Source: Bog-756 sp963699085 (GTDB taxonomy: Bacteria > Actinomycetota > Acidimicrobiia > Acidimicrobiales > RAAP-2). Taken from it: DNA of 64,000 bases. The DNA lies in the NCBI GenBank assembly GCA_963699085.1, contig CAVOTH010000005.1, positions 277,719 to 341,718 of the forward strand, given 5' to 3'. Below are positions 44,908 through 53,104 of this stretch, one piece after another. The notes under the pieces are model-generated. The model had not been told where the DNA came from and ran no database searches. It saw nothing but the letters and a program-made list of their open reading frames with translations. Numbering within the stretch: the first letter of the stretch is position 1; each line of letters opens with the position of its first letter. A program made the translations under genes and the position numbers.

Positions 44908-44975
44908 GGGGTCTCCTGGGAGATTCGGGTGTCGACGGTCGGGGGCCACGTTACGGCCATTGAAGCATCGCCGGT

Positions 44976-45839
44976 TCAGGCGCCTCGCAGCGAGGTGGCG
45001 TCGAACGCGTTCGACGAGTCGTCCATCGGGAGCACCATCTGCGCTCCGACGTTGCGGTGTTGGTCGGCGACCAGCCGGACGACGGTGCCGTAGGCGGTGA
45101 AGCCCACGGCGTGGTGGGCGAAATCCATCGGGCCCTCGGTCACCTTGACCTCGACCACTCCGGACCCCCCGAGGTTGATGGCGGAAGTCTGCATGCGCTC
45201 CATGGCCGACTCGCGGGCCGCGTACATGGCGGCGGTGAAGTTGGTGAGCTCCACGTTCTGTCCCGACTGCTTCATGGTGCTGCCCATCGACCGCCGCGGC
45301 GCGTAGACGAAGCTGGCACCTGCGGCCAGGCCCAACGGAGCCCAGCCTGCGGTGTGCAGCAGGGCGAAGTCACGCCCCGAAAGGTCGGACACGAATATCG
45401 GGCCCGACCCCAGGGTCTTCGCACCTACCGGCCGCACCGCCGTACCGGTCAGGGCCACGTCGACGTGGTGCCGCTCCACCGCCCACTCCACATGGACTCC
45501 GACCACCCCGTGGCCGCCGGCTTTGGTGCACTGGTCGTGGATGCGCTCGATGGCGTTGGCGAACGATCGGGCATAGGCGGCGGAGGCGTACGAGATCTCC
45601 CCCTGTCCCCAGTTCCACACGCCCACCGGGACCGAGTGCATGGACACCCCGCTGACCAGCTCGACCGGCTCCCATCCGATCGAATGGAGCACGAGCTCCT
45701 CGTCGATGGAGAGGTCCGAGGTCATCCGGGCCGCCCCGGTCGCCGGCGCCTTTCCTATTGCCTGGGAGGCGGAACGCATCTCAGCCTTGATGTCGACGCC
45801 GTCTCCCTCGCCCCCACCGAGGGCCTCCGGCCCGCTCAC
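44976..45839 (-). CDS. Tandem YbjQ-like (UPF0145, heavy-metal-binding fold) protein, third of three
   Basis: A 287-residue protein with two YbjQ-like halves. Each half has SDLSxxEFxLLHxxGW-P-GLVxG, a block with Y-AR--A--R(M/I), and GG-GVVGV-V; the first half ends TGTAVRP and the second YGTVVRL. YbjQ (UPF0145) folds as a pentameric beta-rich protein; metal binding was proposed but not shown in general. The GTG start overlaps the corrected end of the preceding gene by four bases (GTGA), which independently supports the frameshift correction there. It is the last gene of a four-gene coupled operon. Confidence 0.82.
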   Translation of the reverse strand: MSGPEALGGGEGDGVDIKAEMRSASQAIGKAPATGAARMTSDLSIDEELVLHSIGWEPVELVSGVSMHSVPVGVWNWGQGEISYASAAYARSFANAIERIHDQCTKAGGHGVVGVHVEWAVERHHVDVALTGTAVRPVGAKTLGSGPIFVSDLSGRDFALLHTAGWAPLGLAAGASFVYAPRRSMGSTMKQSGQNVELTNFTAAMYAARESAMERMQTSAINLGGSGVVEVKVTEGPMDFAHHAVGFTAYGTVVRLVADQHRNVGAQMVLPMDDSSNAFDATSLRGA

Positions 45840-46748
45840 AGCATCCGGACCGTGGGACGGGGTGCGGGCATGGGGTCGAACTCCTTGAACCGACGGACCC
45901 TGTTACCTCGAAGAACGCACTCGACCTCGGCGTCGCCTTCGCCGAGCTCGCGTTGGCACGGTGCTCAACGCCGCCCCGTGGAGGGAGTCGTGCCCGAGCT
46001 GGGAGCGCACCCGCTGGGTGGCGATCTTTCGGGCCACCGTCTGGGCTGTCACCGTCTGGGTGATCTCGGAGCCTGCGGTGGCGCTGGCGAACATCGAGTT
46101 CGAGCCCTCGGTCAGGTATTGGGTGACACAGTTGGCCCATACCCGGACCGACGACACCGATGCGGCGATCGACACCGGGGCGTAGCCGGCCTCGACCAAT
46201 TTGGTCAGGCGCTGACCGGCCAGGTAGGTCGTCCACGGGCGGCCGTCGGCCGGTGGGACACCGTCAGTCACCCGCACGGCGGTCCCCTGGAGGCGGAACT
46301 CGAGTACGCCCATGTCGCTCAACGGTTGGACCGAGTCGACGACACCGACGATGCCGTGGGCACCGCCCGACGCCGCCTCTTCGACCATGCGGTCGTATGC
46401 GGTGCTGAATCCCGTGGTCCAGGCGTCCTCCACCCAGGCCTGCTCATAGTTCTGTCCCCATGAGCGATGTTCGCCGGAGACGAAGCCGTGGGGGCAGTTC
46501 CACGTCTCGGAGTAGCCGCGGATGCCGCCCCATTGGGAGCCGAAGCCCCCACCTAAACCCATGCCCGACGACCCGTACCACTGCCACTGCATGACGCAGT
46601 AGCCCTGGGTGAAGCCGACCGGCTCCAGTCCCATCTGGAGACACGCGGCGAAGTCCGGAACGGTGAGCCCGGAGGTGAAGGCACCCTCGGCGAAGCGACG
46701 GACCGCCGCTTCAGGAAGGTCGCCGGGCGGTTCGGACGGGACGGCCAT
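45836..46748 (-). CDS. YbjQ-like protein with WYGSSGMGLGGG insert, second of three, one frameshift
   Basis: About 303 residues when corrected. It has two YbjQ-like halves; the first carries an unusual Trp/Gly-rich loop (MQWQWYGSSGMGLGGGFGSQWGG) and has W-x-C and H-x-F segments. As given, the frame runs to a stop at 45903 through an Arg-rich nonsense tail. Removing one G at 45955-45956 gives LGEGDAEVECVLRGNRVRRFKEFDPMP and a stop at 45836 that overlaps the next GTG by four bases, as elsewhere in this operon. The ATG overlaps the upstream stop by one base (TGATG). Confidence 0.78.
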
Positions 46749-47569
46749 CAGTTGTCGAGCGAGATGATGGTCGTGGGTCGGGGGAGGGTGACGTCGTCGG
46801 AGGTCTTGACCACCGCAGTGCCGAGGGAGAGGAACTCGATGGTGTGACTGCCCCACTGGTGGGACTTCTCTTCGAGGCGGACCCCGACGATGCCGGATGC
46901 GCCCAGCACGTTGGCCTCGTCCTGCATGCGGGTCATGGCCAGCTCACGGGCCTCGTAGAGCGCCTGTGTGAAATTGGGCAGCTCCACGTTCTGGCCGGCG
47001 GAGCCGAGCGTGGCACCGAGGCCTCGGTGGGCGATGTGGTACACGCAGGTGCCCATGACCAGGCCCTGGGGGATGTGCCCGGTCTGCATCAGCGTCCAGA
47101 AGTCCTGTCCCGACAGGTCGGAGGTGAACGGCTTGCCCAGCTTGTTGCGGTGGGAGACGCCACTCTCCGCCTTGACGGCGGTGCCCACGGCGATGAACTC
47201 GGCGGCGTCCTTGCCCCACTCGTAGTAGTTGACGTCCAGGCGGACCCCGACGACGCCGTCGGCCCCCAGTTCGAGGGCCTCCTCCTCCATACGGGTCATG
47301 GCCAACTCACGCGCGTTGTACATGGCCTCGGTGAGCTTGGTCAGCTCCTGGCTCTGTCCCCACTTCCGGGTCTGGATGCCGGTGTGATAGATCGACGAAC
47401 CCATCACGAACCCGACCGGGTGGAATCCGACCTCCTTGATGAGTAGGAACTCGTTGACGGAGAGGTCGGACGTGAAGAGCCCCTGCTCCAATTCCGCGAG
47501 CCGCCGGCTTGCCCCCTCGGGCAGGTCCTGGGGTGGATCTTCCGGTGGAACTGGCGGCGTGTCGCTCAT
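46748..47569 (-). CDS. Tandem YbjQ-like (UPF0145) protein, first of three
   Basis: A 273-residue protein with two clear YbjQ-like halves. Each has FTSDLS--(E/D)F-(L/T)(I/M)---G--P-G-VMG(S/T), then an AMYNARELAMTRMEEEA-type helix, then LGA-G(V/I)VGVRL and a TAV strand. An acidic, Pro-rich N-terminus of about 30 residues precedes them. No signal peptide or membrane helix is present. The start overlaps the stop of the 133-residue upstream gene (ATGA). The three paralogues, about 270-300 residues each, probably form mixed oligomers; function is unknown. Confidence 0.85.
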   Translation of the reverse strand: MSDTPPVPPEDPPQDLPEGASRRLAELEQGLFTSDLSVNEFLLIKEVGFHPVGFVMGSSIYHTGIQTRKWGQSQELTKLTEAMYNARELAMTRMEEEALELGADGVVGVRLDVNYYEWGKDAAEFIAVGTAVKAESGVSHRNKLGKPFTSDLSGQDFWTLMQTGHIPQGLVMGTCVYHIAHRGLGATLGSAGQNVELPNFTQALYEARELAMTRMQDEANVLGASGIVGVRLEEKSHQWGSHTIEFLSLGTAVVKTSDDVTLPRPTTIISLDN

Positions 47570-47967
47570 TGGTTACCTCCGATGACGATGTTCTCGAGTG
47601 CCTGGCGCACGGCCTGGCTGTGGTCGGCCTCTGTTTTCAGCACGGCCAGCAGGCGGCCCAGCCAGGTGTCCATGTCGACCTTCTCACTGCGGATGCGGAT
47701 GCCGCCCGACGAATGGCCGATTGTGCAGCGGAGCGCAGGCCCGTCCACTTCGGCGTCGAACTGGTCGTCCTCCATGGTGATGGTCAGCGACTTGATCTCG
47801 TCGGACTTGCGGAACCGGCCACCGGACCGCTGGACCTGGAGTCGGGGTCCGAGGGCGTCGGAAAGCTGATCGACCAGGACCTTGACCAGGATGCCGACAT
47901 CGGAGCTGTTCGCCCGCAGCTGCGCCGCGGCCAACTCCAGATCGAAGGATTCGTCCATGGCGCTCAC
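47566..47967 (-). CDS. Conserved hypothetical protein heading the YbjQ operon
   Basis: A 133-residue soluble protein with no recognised family. It has an N-terminal helical block (LELAAAQLRANSSDVGILVKVLVDQLSDALG), a central beta region (SLTITMEDDQFDAEVDGPALRCTIG) and a C-terminal helix pair (DTWLGRLLAVLKTEADHSQAVRQALENIVIG). GTG at 47967 is chosen because TAGCGT lies seven bases before it; an ATG nine bases further in is possible. It is the first gene of a transcript in which all four starts overlap the previous stop, so it is likely part of the same function as the YbjQ-like proteins. Confidence 0.72.
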   Translation of the reverse strand: MSAMDESFDLELAAAQLRANSSDVGILVKVLVDQLSDALGPRLQVQRSGGRFRKSDEIKSLTITMEDDQFDAEVDGPALRCTIGHSSGGIRIRSEKVDMDTWLGRLLAVLKTEADHSQAVRQALENIVIGGNQ

Positions 47968-47974
47968 GCAGTGA

Positions 47975-47980
47975 ACGCTA
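47975..47980 (-). promoter_or_regulatory. TAGCGT -10 box of the YbjQ operon
   Basis: TAGCGT on the minus strand, seven bases, then GTG at 47967; a leaderless-type start for the four-gene operon. Confidence 0.5.
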
Positions 47981-48145
47981 CGTGCTGTCTGCGGCACGGG
48001 GTCCGGCGGCACAGGGAATGATGCAAGCTCAGAATGATGGGCGCAGGAACCAGGGTGATCCGGGTCGGGTAGAGTATTCCGCTGCTCTGTTCTCCCATCG
48101 GTCGTCGCGGCGACGAAGCCGGTGCGGAGACCACGCAGACGACCA

Positions 48146-48222
48146 GCGCTCGTAGCTCAACGGATTAGAGCATCTGACTACGGATCAGAAGGTTGGGGGT
48201 TCGAATCCCTCCGAGCGCACCA
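48146..48222 (+). tRNA. tRNA-Arg (ACG)
   Basis: Acceptor GCGCTCG/CGAGCGC, anticodon loop CTACGGA giving ACG, discriminator A and an encoded CCA at 48220-48222. A TAGAGT at 48070-48075 could be its -10 box with a leader of about 65 bases. Its 3-prime end runs into a repeated sequence that looks like an integration site. Confidence 0.95.
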
Positions 48223-48344
48223 AAAGTCCTGGTCAGAGCCTTGTGGTGGTAGTTGCGGCAGCAACATAGCCAACAACCCCAGTGGCGCTCACACAAAAGT
48301 CCTGGTTTCGACCATCAAACTAAGCCAACAAATAGCCAACAACC
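48221..48344. repeat. Repeated att-like sequences behind tRNA-Arg
   Basis: caaaagtcctggt is present at 48221-48233, overlapping the last two bases of the tRNA, and again at 48294-48306. atagccaacaacc is present at 48266-48278 and 48332-48344, with a further agccaacaa at 48323-48331. So the stretch is an approximate tandem pair of about 70 bases. Such sets next to a tRNA 3-prime end are usual for integrase core and arm sites. agccaacaa recurs at 63861-63869. No integrase gene is present; 48223-48428 is otherwise non-coding. Confidence 0.65.
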
Positions 48345-48428
48345 GACTGCGACGCCGCTGGATCACGTAGGACTCGCTGAGCCTTGATGGGACAGCATCA
48401 TTCTGATTCACGATGACGAAACCCCGGT

Positions 48429-49805
48429 TCAGGGCTTTGTGGTCGAGCGACGAGGGCCAGCGACACGCCGTACATCATCAGCGGGAACATCGAGGCGGTG
48501 AGCTGCGATACCTGCCTCTCCGGCAGCCACGGCCACCCTCTCCCGGTCGATTCTACTTTCGACCAGATCCTTTGGTCCTTGGCGATCGGTTCCCTGGGGT
48601 GCCGAGTCCACGACTGGATTGTGGCCGACCAGTCCGAGGACGGCGAAGACAATGGTGACTACGGCCAGGAAGACCCAGCCTGTTGTGTAGCTCGTGTGCG
48701 GGACGAGGTGACCGAAGAGGATGGGAATGAAGAACCCTCCTATGGCCGCCAGTGTGAGCATCAATCCGGTGGCCGTCCCTATGTACGCATGATCGATGTC
48801 ACATACCCGCGCCGGCACCGCTAACCACGCGGCGAATCCGAAGATTAGGAAGAATCCGATCCCGATGCCCAGGAACCAGAGCGCACCCGTCGGTACTGCC
48901 GGAATGAGGGCCAGGAGGACGGCGACAACCAGCAGCGAACCCACGATGAAGGCTCGCAAGTTCCTACTCCGATCGGCCCAGTAGCCGCCCAGCAGACTGC
49001 CGGGTATCCCGGCCAACAGAATGAGTGCGGACAGCAGCCCGCCGGACGAGGCACTGAGATGACGGTCCTGCGTGGCATACCCGGCGAACAGTTGCGAGGT
49101 TGTGAAGTAGGCGCCGTACCCTCCGAGGAGGGCGACCCCGTAGATCCACAGGTCCCTGCTGGCCAGAGACGCTCGGAGGGCCGTGATCTCGAAACGCCCA
49201 CCAGTGAACGGTGCCATCCCCCTGGGAGTGACAAAGGTGGCCATGGTGATCATCACGACCAGGAGTTCGAATACACCGGCCAGGACCAGCGACGTGTGCC
49301 ACCCCACCGCTCGCTGCACGTAGATCCACACGTAGAGGGCAACGGCTGCTCCGGCACTGAATGCCGCACCCCCGGTGATCCCGAGGGCCAGGGTGACATC
49401 GTGCTCGCGGAACCAGACGACCACGGCCGCCATGCCCACAGCCACGAACACCGAGCCGCCAACGCCGCTGACGACGCGGAAGAGGGCCAGTTCGGGGTAG
49501 CTCCGGGACAGTCCGGACATCACTCCGGCCATGCCCTGGACGGCCAGGCCGAGGACGATGGTCCGCTTCATTCCGATCCGGGTGGCCAGCATGCCGCCTG
49601 GGATGTGGGAAAGGCCGTAGCCCACGATGTACAACGAGATCAGCAAGCTCAGCGACCCGAGGCCAACGTGGAACTCCGCTCCGATGAGCGGGAACGCCGT
49701 CGCCACGTCGAACCAGTTCAAGGTGAGCGCCATCACCCCCAGGCCGATGACCGCGAGCATCCCCCACCGGATCGGTCCCTCGTCGTCGCCAGGGGCGGAG
49801 GCCAC
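48429..49805 (-). CDS. MFS transporter
   Basis: A 458-residue protein with twelve predicted membrane helices (for example LAVIGLGVMALTLNWFDVATAF, LLISLYIVGYGLSHIPGGML and IGFFLIFGFAAWLAV). The intracellular loop 2-3 reads LATRIGMKRTIVLG, a variant of the MFS signature. The C-terminal 60 residues after HNPVVDS are hydrophilic and may be partly spurious. GTG at 49805 starts close to the first helix; the open frame reaches 49964. Substrate is unknown. It is divergent from the LuxR-type regulator gene, which may control it (inference). Confidence 0.86.
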   Translation of the reverse strand: MASAPGDDEGPIRWGMLAVIGLGVMALTLNWFDVATAFPLIGAEFHVGLGSLSLLISLYIVGYGLSHIPGGMLATRIGMKRTIVLGLAVQGMAGVMSGLSRSYPELALFRVVSGVGGSVFVAVGMAAVVVWFREHDVTLALGITGGAAFSAGAAVALYVWIYVQRAVGWHTSLVLAGVFELLVVMITMATFVTPRGMAPFTGGRFEITALRASLASRDLWIYGVALLGGYGAYFTTSQLFAGYATQDRHLSASSGGLLSALILLAGIPGSLLGGYWADRSRNLRAFIVGSLLVVAVLLALIPAVPTGALWFLGIGIGFFLIFGFAAWLAVPARVCDIDHAYIGTATGLMLTLAAIGGFFIPILFGHLVPHTSYTTGWVFLAVVTIVFAVLGLVGHNPVVDSAPQGTDRQGPKDLVESRIDRERVAVAAGEAGIAAHRLDVPADDVRRVAGPRRSTTKP

Positions 49806-50048
49806 AGTGAACCCCTTATCGGGAGTGCCACTCGAGGTGGACCAGGGCTCCCGTGACCTGGGCTCCAAGGGACCCGGATCGCCCTCCCAGCTAGCATACG
49901 CAAATGATCCGTCGCGCCCCTGGACGAGGCGACGACCTGCCGAATAGGCACGACACCAGGGCATCTTCCGTCACCAGTAGCTGCAACGACTGCTCGTCGG
50001 GTTATTCGTTGGCCATCGGCCCCACCTCGACACGGTCCGGCTGACCCA

Positions 50049-52739
50049 GTGGCCGGTCCGGGCGGGTTTGTCGGTCGTGAGCGGGAGCTCGGTGTGCTCG
50101 AGGAACGGCTCTCCGAGGCACGAGCCGGTCGTCCACAGATGGTGTACTTGGAGGCGGCCCCCGGTTCGGGGAAGTCGACCCTCCTGTCCCACTTCGCCGC
50201 CTCCCTCAACGACGCCACGGTCCTTGCGCTAAGCGGTGACGAGGACGAGATGGTGCTCTCCTACGGAGTCATCGACCAACTGCAGCCGGGAGTGTCCACC
50301 GAACCGGGCGACGACCCGATGATCGTCGGGGCACGGCTGGTGGATCTACTCGACCAGTTGCAGGAAGACGGCCAGGTGGTGGTCCTGGTCGTCGATGATC
50401 TCCAGTGGATCGATCGAGCCTCTTCACGCGCCGTGCTGTTCGCGTTGCGCAGATTGCGAGCCGACACTGTGCTGACGGTGGTCGCCACCCGTGCCGACAC
50501 ACTGGGAGACTCGCCGTGGGCCCGCTTCGTGGCTGGCGACTCCCGGGTCACACGACTCCGGTTGGAAGGATTCACCCTCGACGACCTCGTCGACTTGGCT
50601 CGTGTGCTCGAGCTCGGCACGCTCACCCGAAAAGGGGCAGCCAGGCTGCTCGACCACACCGGGGGCCACCCTCTCTACTGTCGTGCGCTGCTCGAGGAGA
50701 TCGGCGTTGCGCTACTCAATGCCGCGGGCCACGCCGGGCTCCCTGCACCCCGCGACCTCTCCGCGGTGATCCTGACCCGAGTCGCCGCCCTGCCCGCCGC
50801 GGCCCAGGCCTATCTCGCCGCCGCGTCGGTCCTCGGACAGCATGCACCCATTGGGGTCGCAGCTGTCGTGGCTGGCCTGGCCGACGCGCAGGAGGCAAGC
50901 GACGATGCCATCGCTGCCGGACTGTTGGTCGAGGGACCCCACGCCGAGTTGAGCTTCGCCCACCCCCTCTACCGGGCAGCCATCTATGCCGACCTCAGAC
51001 CGACCAACCGTCGAGGGCTCCATCAGGAAGCGGGGAAGGTGGTCGATGGTCGGGCTGGGATGGCTCACCGGGTCGCTGCCACGCTCGGAGCGGACGAGCA
51101 GCTGGCCAACGAACTTGAGGCGGCCGCGTCGATCAGTACCTCCGGTGGTGACTCGAGTGCAGCAGCGTGGGCGCTCGAGCAGGCCGCATCGCTGTCGGCG
51201 GACCGAGGGGAGCGGGAGCGTCGACTGCTCGATGCTGCCGTCGCCCACCTGAGTGCCGCCGACACCGATGGCGCGGCACGGGTCTTGACCAGCTGCCAGG
51301 TCGCCAGTCCTCGCCGTGATGCACTGACCGGCTTGCTCGGCGTCTATATGGGATCGCCCGCTACCGAATCTCGCCTGACCGCAGCATGGGCGGCCCACGA
51401 TCCGGAAGTCGAGCCCACCATTGGCGCACGCGCCGCCACGTCCTTGGCCAACTGGATGGTCGTCGGTGGTCGGCCGGAGGAAGGGTTGGTGTGGGCAGAA
51501 CGTGCGGTAGAGGCCACCGAGCCGGGTACCCCGCTGTGGGCTATGGCCAAGACCGCTGAGGCGTACTCGCTGGCCAACGCCGGTCGATCGCCAGAGGGCC
51601 TCGAGGCACTCGGCTTTCTGCCCGATGCGGGAAGCGAGGTGCCCCTGGTCGAGATTGACCCACTGATCATGCGAGGCATCGTGAAGATCTACGCCGATGA
51701 CCTATCCGGCGCCATCGCCGATCTGGGTGTGGCCGCCGCCCACCTCCGCTCGGGTGTCTCGTCGACCTATCCGGTCCCCTGTCTGTCGTATCTGAGCGAG
51801 GCTCACTGCCGCCGGGGTGACTGGGATGCCGCGATGACCTATGCCCAGTTGGCCACCTCCGTCGCTCAGGATGCCGATCGTCCGTTCGATCTCGTGCGGG
51901 CCCATGCGCGATCGGCCCAGGTGCTCAGCGGTCGGGGTCAGTGGGCAGTTGCGGAAGAGTCCGTCGCTGCAGCCCGAGCAACGACGGCCCGGTTCCCTGC
52001 GGTGCTGGCGGTGGCGACCTGCGCCGCGGCCGGTGCTGGTTTGGCCTCGGCCCGAGGGGATCACCTCGGCGTGGTGGCGGCCGTCGAGCCGGTTCGCGCC
52101 ACCGGCCGGCTCGCTGTGGCCGGCCGACCGGGCATCTTCAACTGGCGGGCCAGCGAGATCGATGCGCTGACCGCGATGGCTCGACTGGGGGAAGCCGAGG
52201 CCGCGCTTCGTGAGTTCGAGGTGGCATGTTCGGAGGCTCCCGTTCCTTCGGCTCTTCTCATGCTGGCCCGATGCGAGGGCAATCTGGCGGCAGCGAGAGG
52301 TGATCGCTCCGGCGCGGAGGCGTCGTTCCGGAAAGGACATGTGCTCGTCCCCGGAGTGGCCATGCCGTTGGAGCTGGGCCTGCTTCACCTCGATGACGGT
52401 CGCCGTCTGCGCCAGGTGGGCCGACGATCAGAGGCCGTCGGCCAACTGGAGAAGGCCCACCGCCTCTTCTCTGACCTGGGTGCCGACCCCTACGTGCGGC
52501 AGTGTGCCGACGAGCTGGAGCTCTTGCAAGTGTCGGCCACGCCCGAGAGCCCGGAGGTCACGCTCGGGCTCAGTCGAGCGGAGATGGCGGTGGCCCGACT
52601 GGTCGCCACCGGGCTGACCAACCGTGAGGTGGCGGCTGAGCTGTATGTCTCGGTCAAGACCGTCGAATACCACCTCCGCAACAGCTTCATCAAGCTGGAT
52701 ATCACCTCTCGGCGCCAGTTGGCCTCCCTGCTCCAGTGA
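50049..52739 (+). CDS. LAL-type LuxR family ATPase regulator
   Basis: An 896-residue regulator. The N-terminal ATPase starts FVGRERELGVLEERL, Walker A is EAAPGSGKST (residues 36-44) and Walker B VVVLVVDDLQWID near 110. A long helical TPR-like middle follows (about 300-830). The C-terminal LuxR HTH is LSRAEMAVARLVATGLTNREVAAELYVSVKTVEYHLRNSFIKL (about 840-885). LAL regulators activate nearby operons on binding a ligand or ATP. The six-gene MMPL run begins 160 bases downstream and the MFS gene is divergent, so both are candidate targets. The start is GTG. Confidence 0.9.
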   Translation: MAGPGGFVGRERELGVLEERLSEARAGRPQMVYLEAAPGSGKSTLLSHFAASLNDATVLALSGDEDEMVLSYGVIDQLQPGVSTEPGDDPMIVGARLVDLLDQLQEDGQVVVLVVDDLQWIDRASSRAVLFALRRLRADTVLTVVATRADTLGDSPWARFVAGDSRVTRLRLEGFTLDDLVDLARVLELGTLTRKGAARLLDHTGGHPLYCRALLEEIGVALLNAAGHAGLPAPRDLSAVILTRVAALPAAAQAYLAAASVLGQHAPIGVAAVVAGLADAQEASDDAIAAGLLVEGPHAELSFAHPLYRAAIYADLRPTNRRGLHQEAGKVVDGRAGMAHRVAATLGADEQLANELEAAASISTSGGDSSAAAWALEQAASLSADRGERERRLLDAAVAHLSAADTDGAARVLTSCQVASPRRDALTGLLGVYMGSPATESRLTAAWAAHDPEVEPTIGARAATSLANWMVVGGRPEEGLVWAERAVEATEPGTPLWAMAKTAEAYSLANAGRSPEGLEALGFLPDAGSEVPLVEIDPLIMRGIVKIYADDLSGAIADLGVAAAHLRSGVSSTYPVPCLSYLSEAHCRRGDWDAAMTYAQLATSVAQDADRPFDLVRAHARSAQVLSGRGQWAVAEESVAAARATTARFPAVLAVATCAAAGAGLASARGDHLGVVAAVEPVRATGRLAVAGRPGIFNWRASEIDALTAMARLGEAEAALREFEVACSEAPVPSALLMLARCEGNLAAARGDRSGAEASFRKGHVLVPGVAMPLELGLLHLDDGRRLRQVGRRSEAVGQLEKAHRLFSDLGADPYVRQCADELELLQVSATPESPEVTLGLSRAEMAVARLVATGLTNREVAAELYVSVKTVEYHLRNSFIKLDITSRRQLASLLQ

Positions 52740-52899
52740 GCTGACCAACGGCGTGTCAGTGACCCGAGGCCTGCGCCCCTGATTTACGGTGCCCGGGCTC
52801 ATCCACCTGGGGATACGCAGGCACCGGAGTGAAAACCAGGGTCAAACCTAGGGTCCTTCCCTGGGGATATCGCCGTGCGATTCCCGTTGACTGGTACCC

Positions 52900-53073
52900 A
52901 TGGACGCCTCATCAACACCGAGTCGGACTGTACGCCTGCTTCTTGACGTCAACCGAGCCCCCGACAACCGGATTGAGGGTCGAATCGGCCCCGATGGTGC
53001 CGAACGGGTTGACGACTGGACGGCCTTTTCCGGCGTGCTCGAGCTCCTCAAAGCGCTCGAAGAACTTGCCTGA
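52900..53073 (+). CDS. Small conserved-looking protein upstream of the MMPL gene
   Basis: A 57-residue product beginning MDASSTPSRTVRLLLDVNRAPDNRIEG, with a middle GRIGPDG and an end FSGVLELLKALEELA. Codon choice and the amphipathic end look coding, and actinobacterial genomes hold small proteins of similar layout. Its stop is 31 bases before the MMPL start, so it likely heads the operon. It is a candidate accessory or regulatory peptide; function unknown. I did not find a strong ribosome-binding site. Confidence 0.55.
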   Translation: MDASSTPSRTVRLLLDVNRAPDNRIEGRIGPDGAERVDDWTAFSGVLELLKALEELA

Positions 53074-53104
53074 TGCCGTTGTCACCTCGGAAAGGACCCC
53101 CGTC

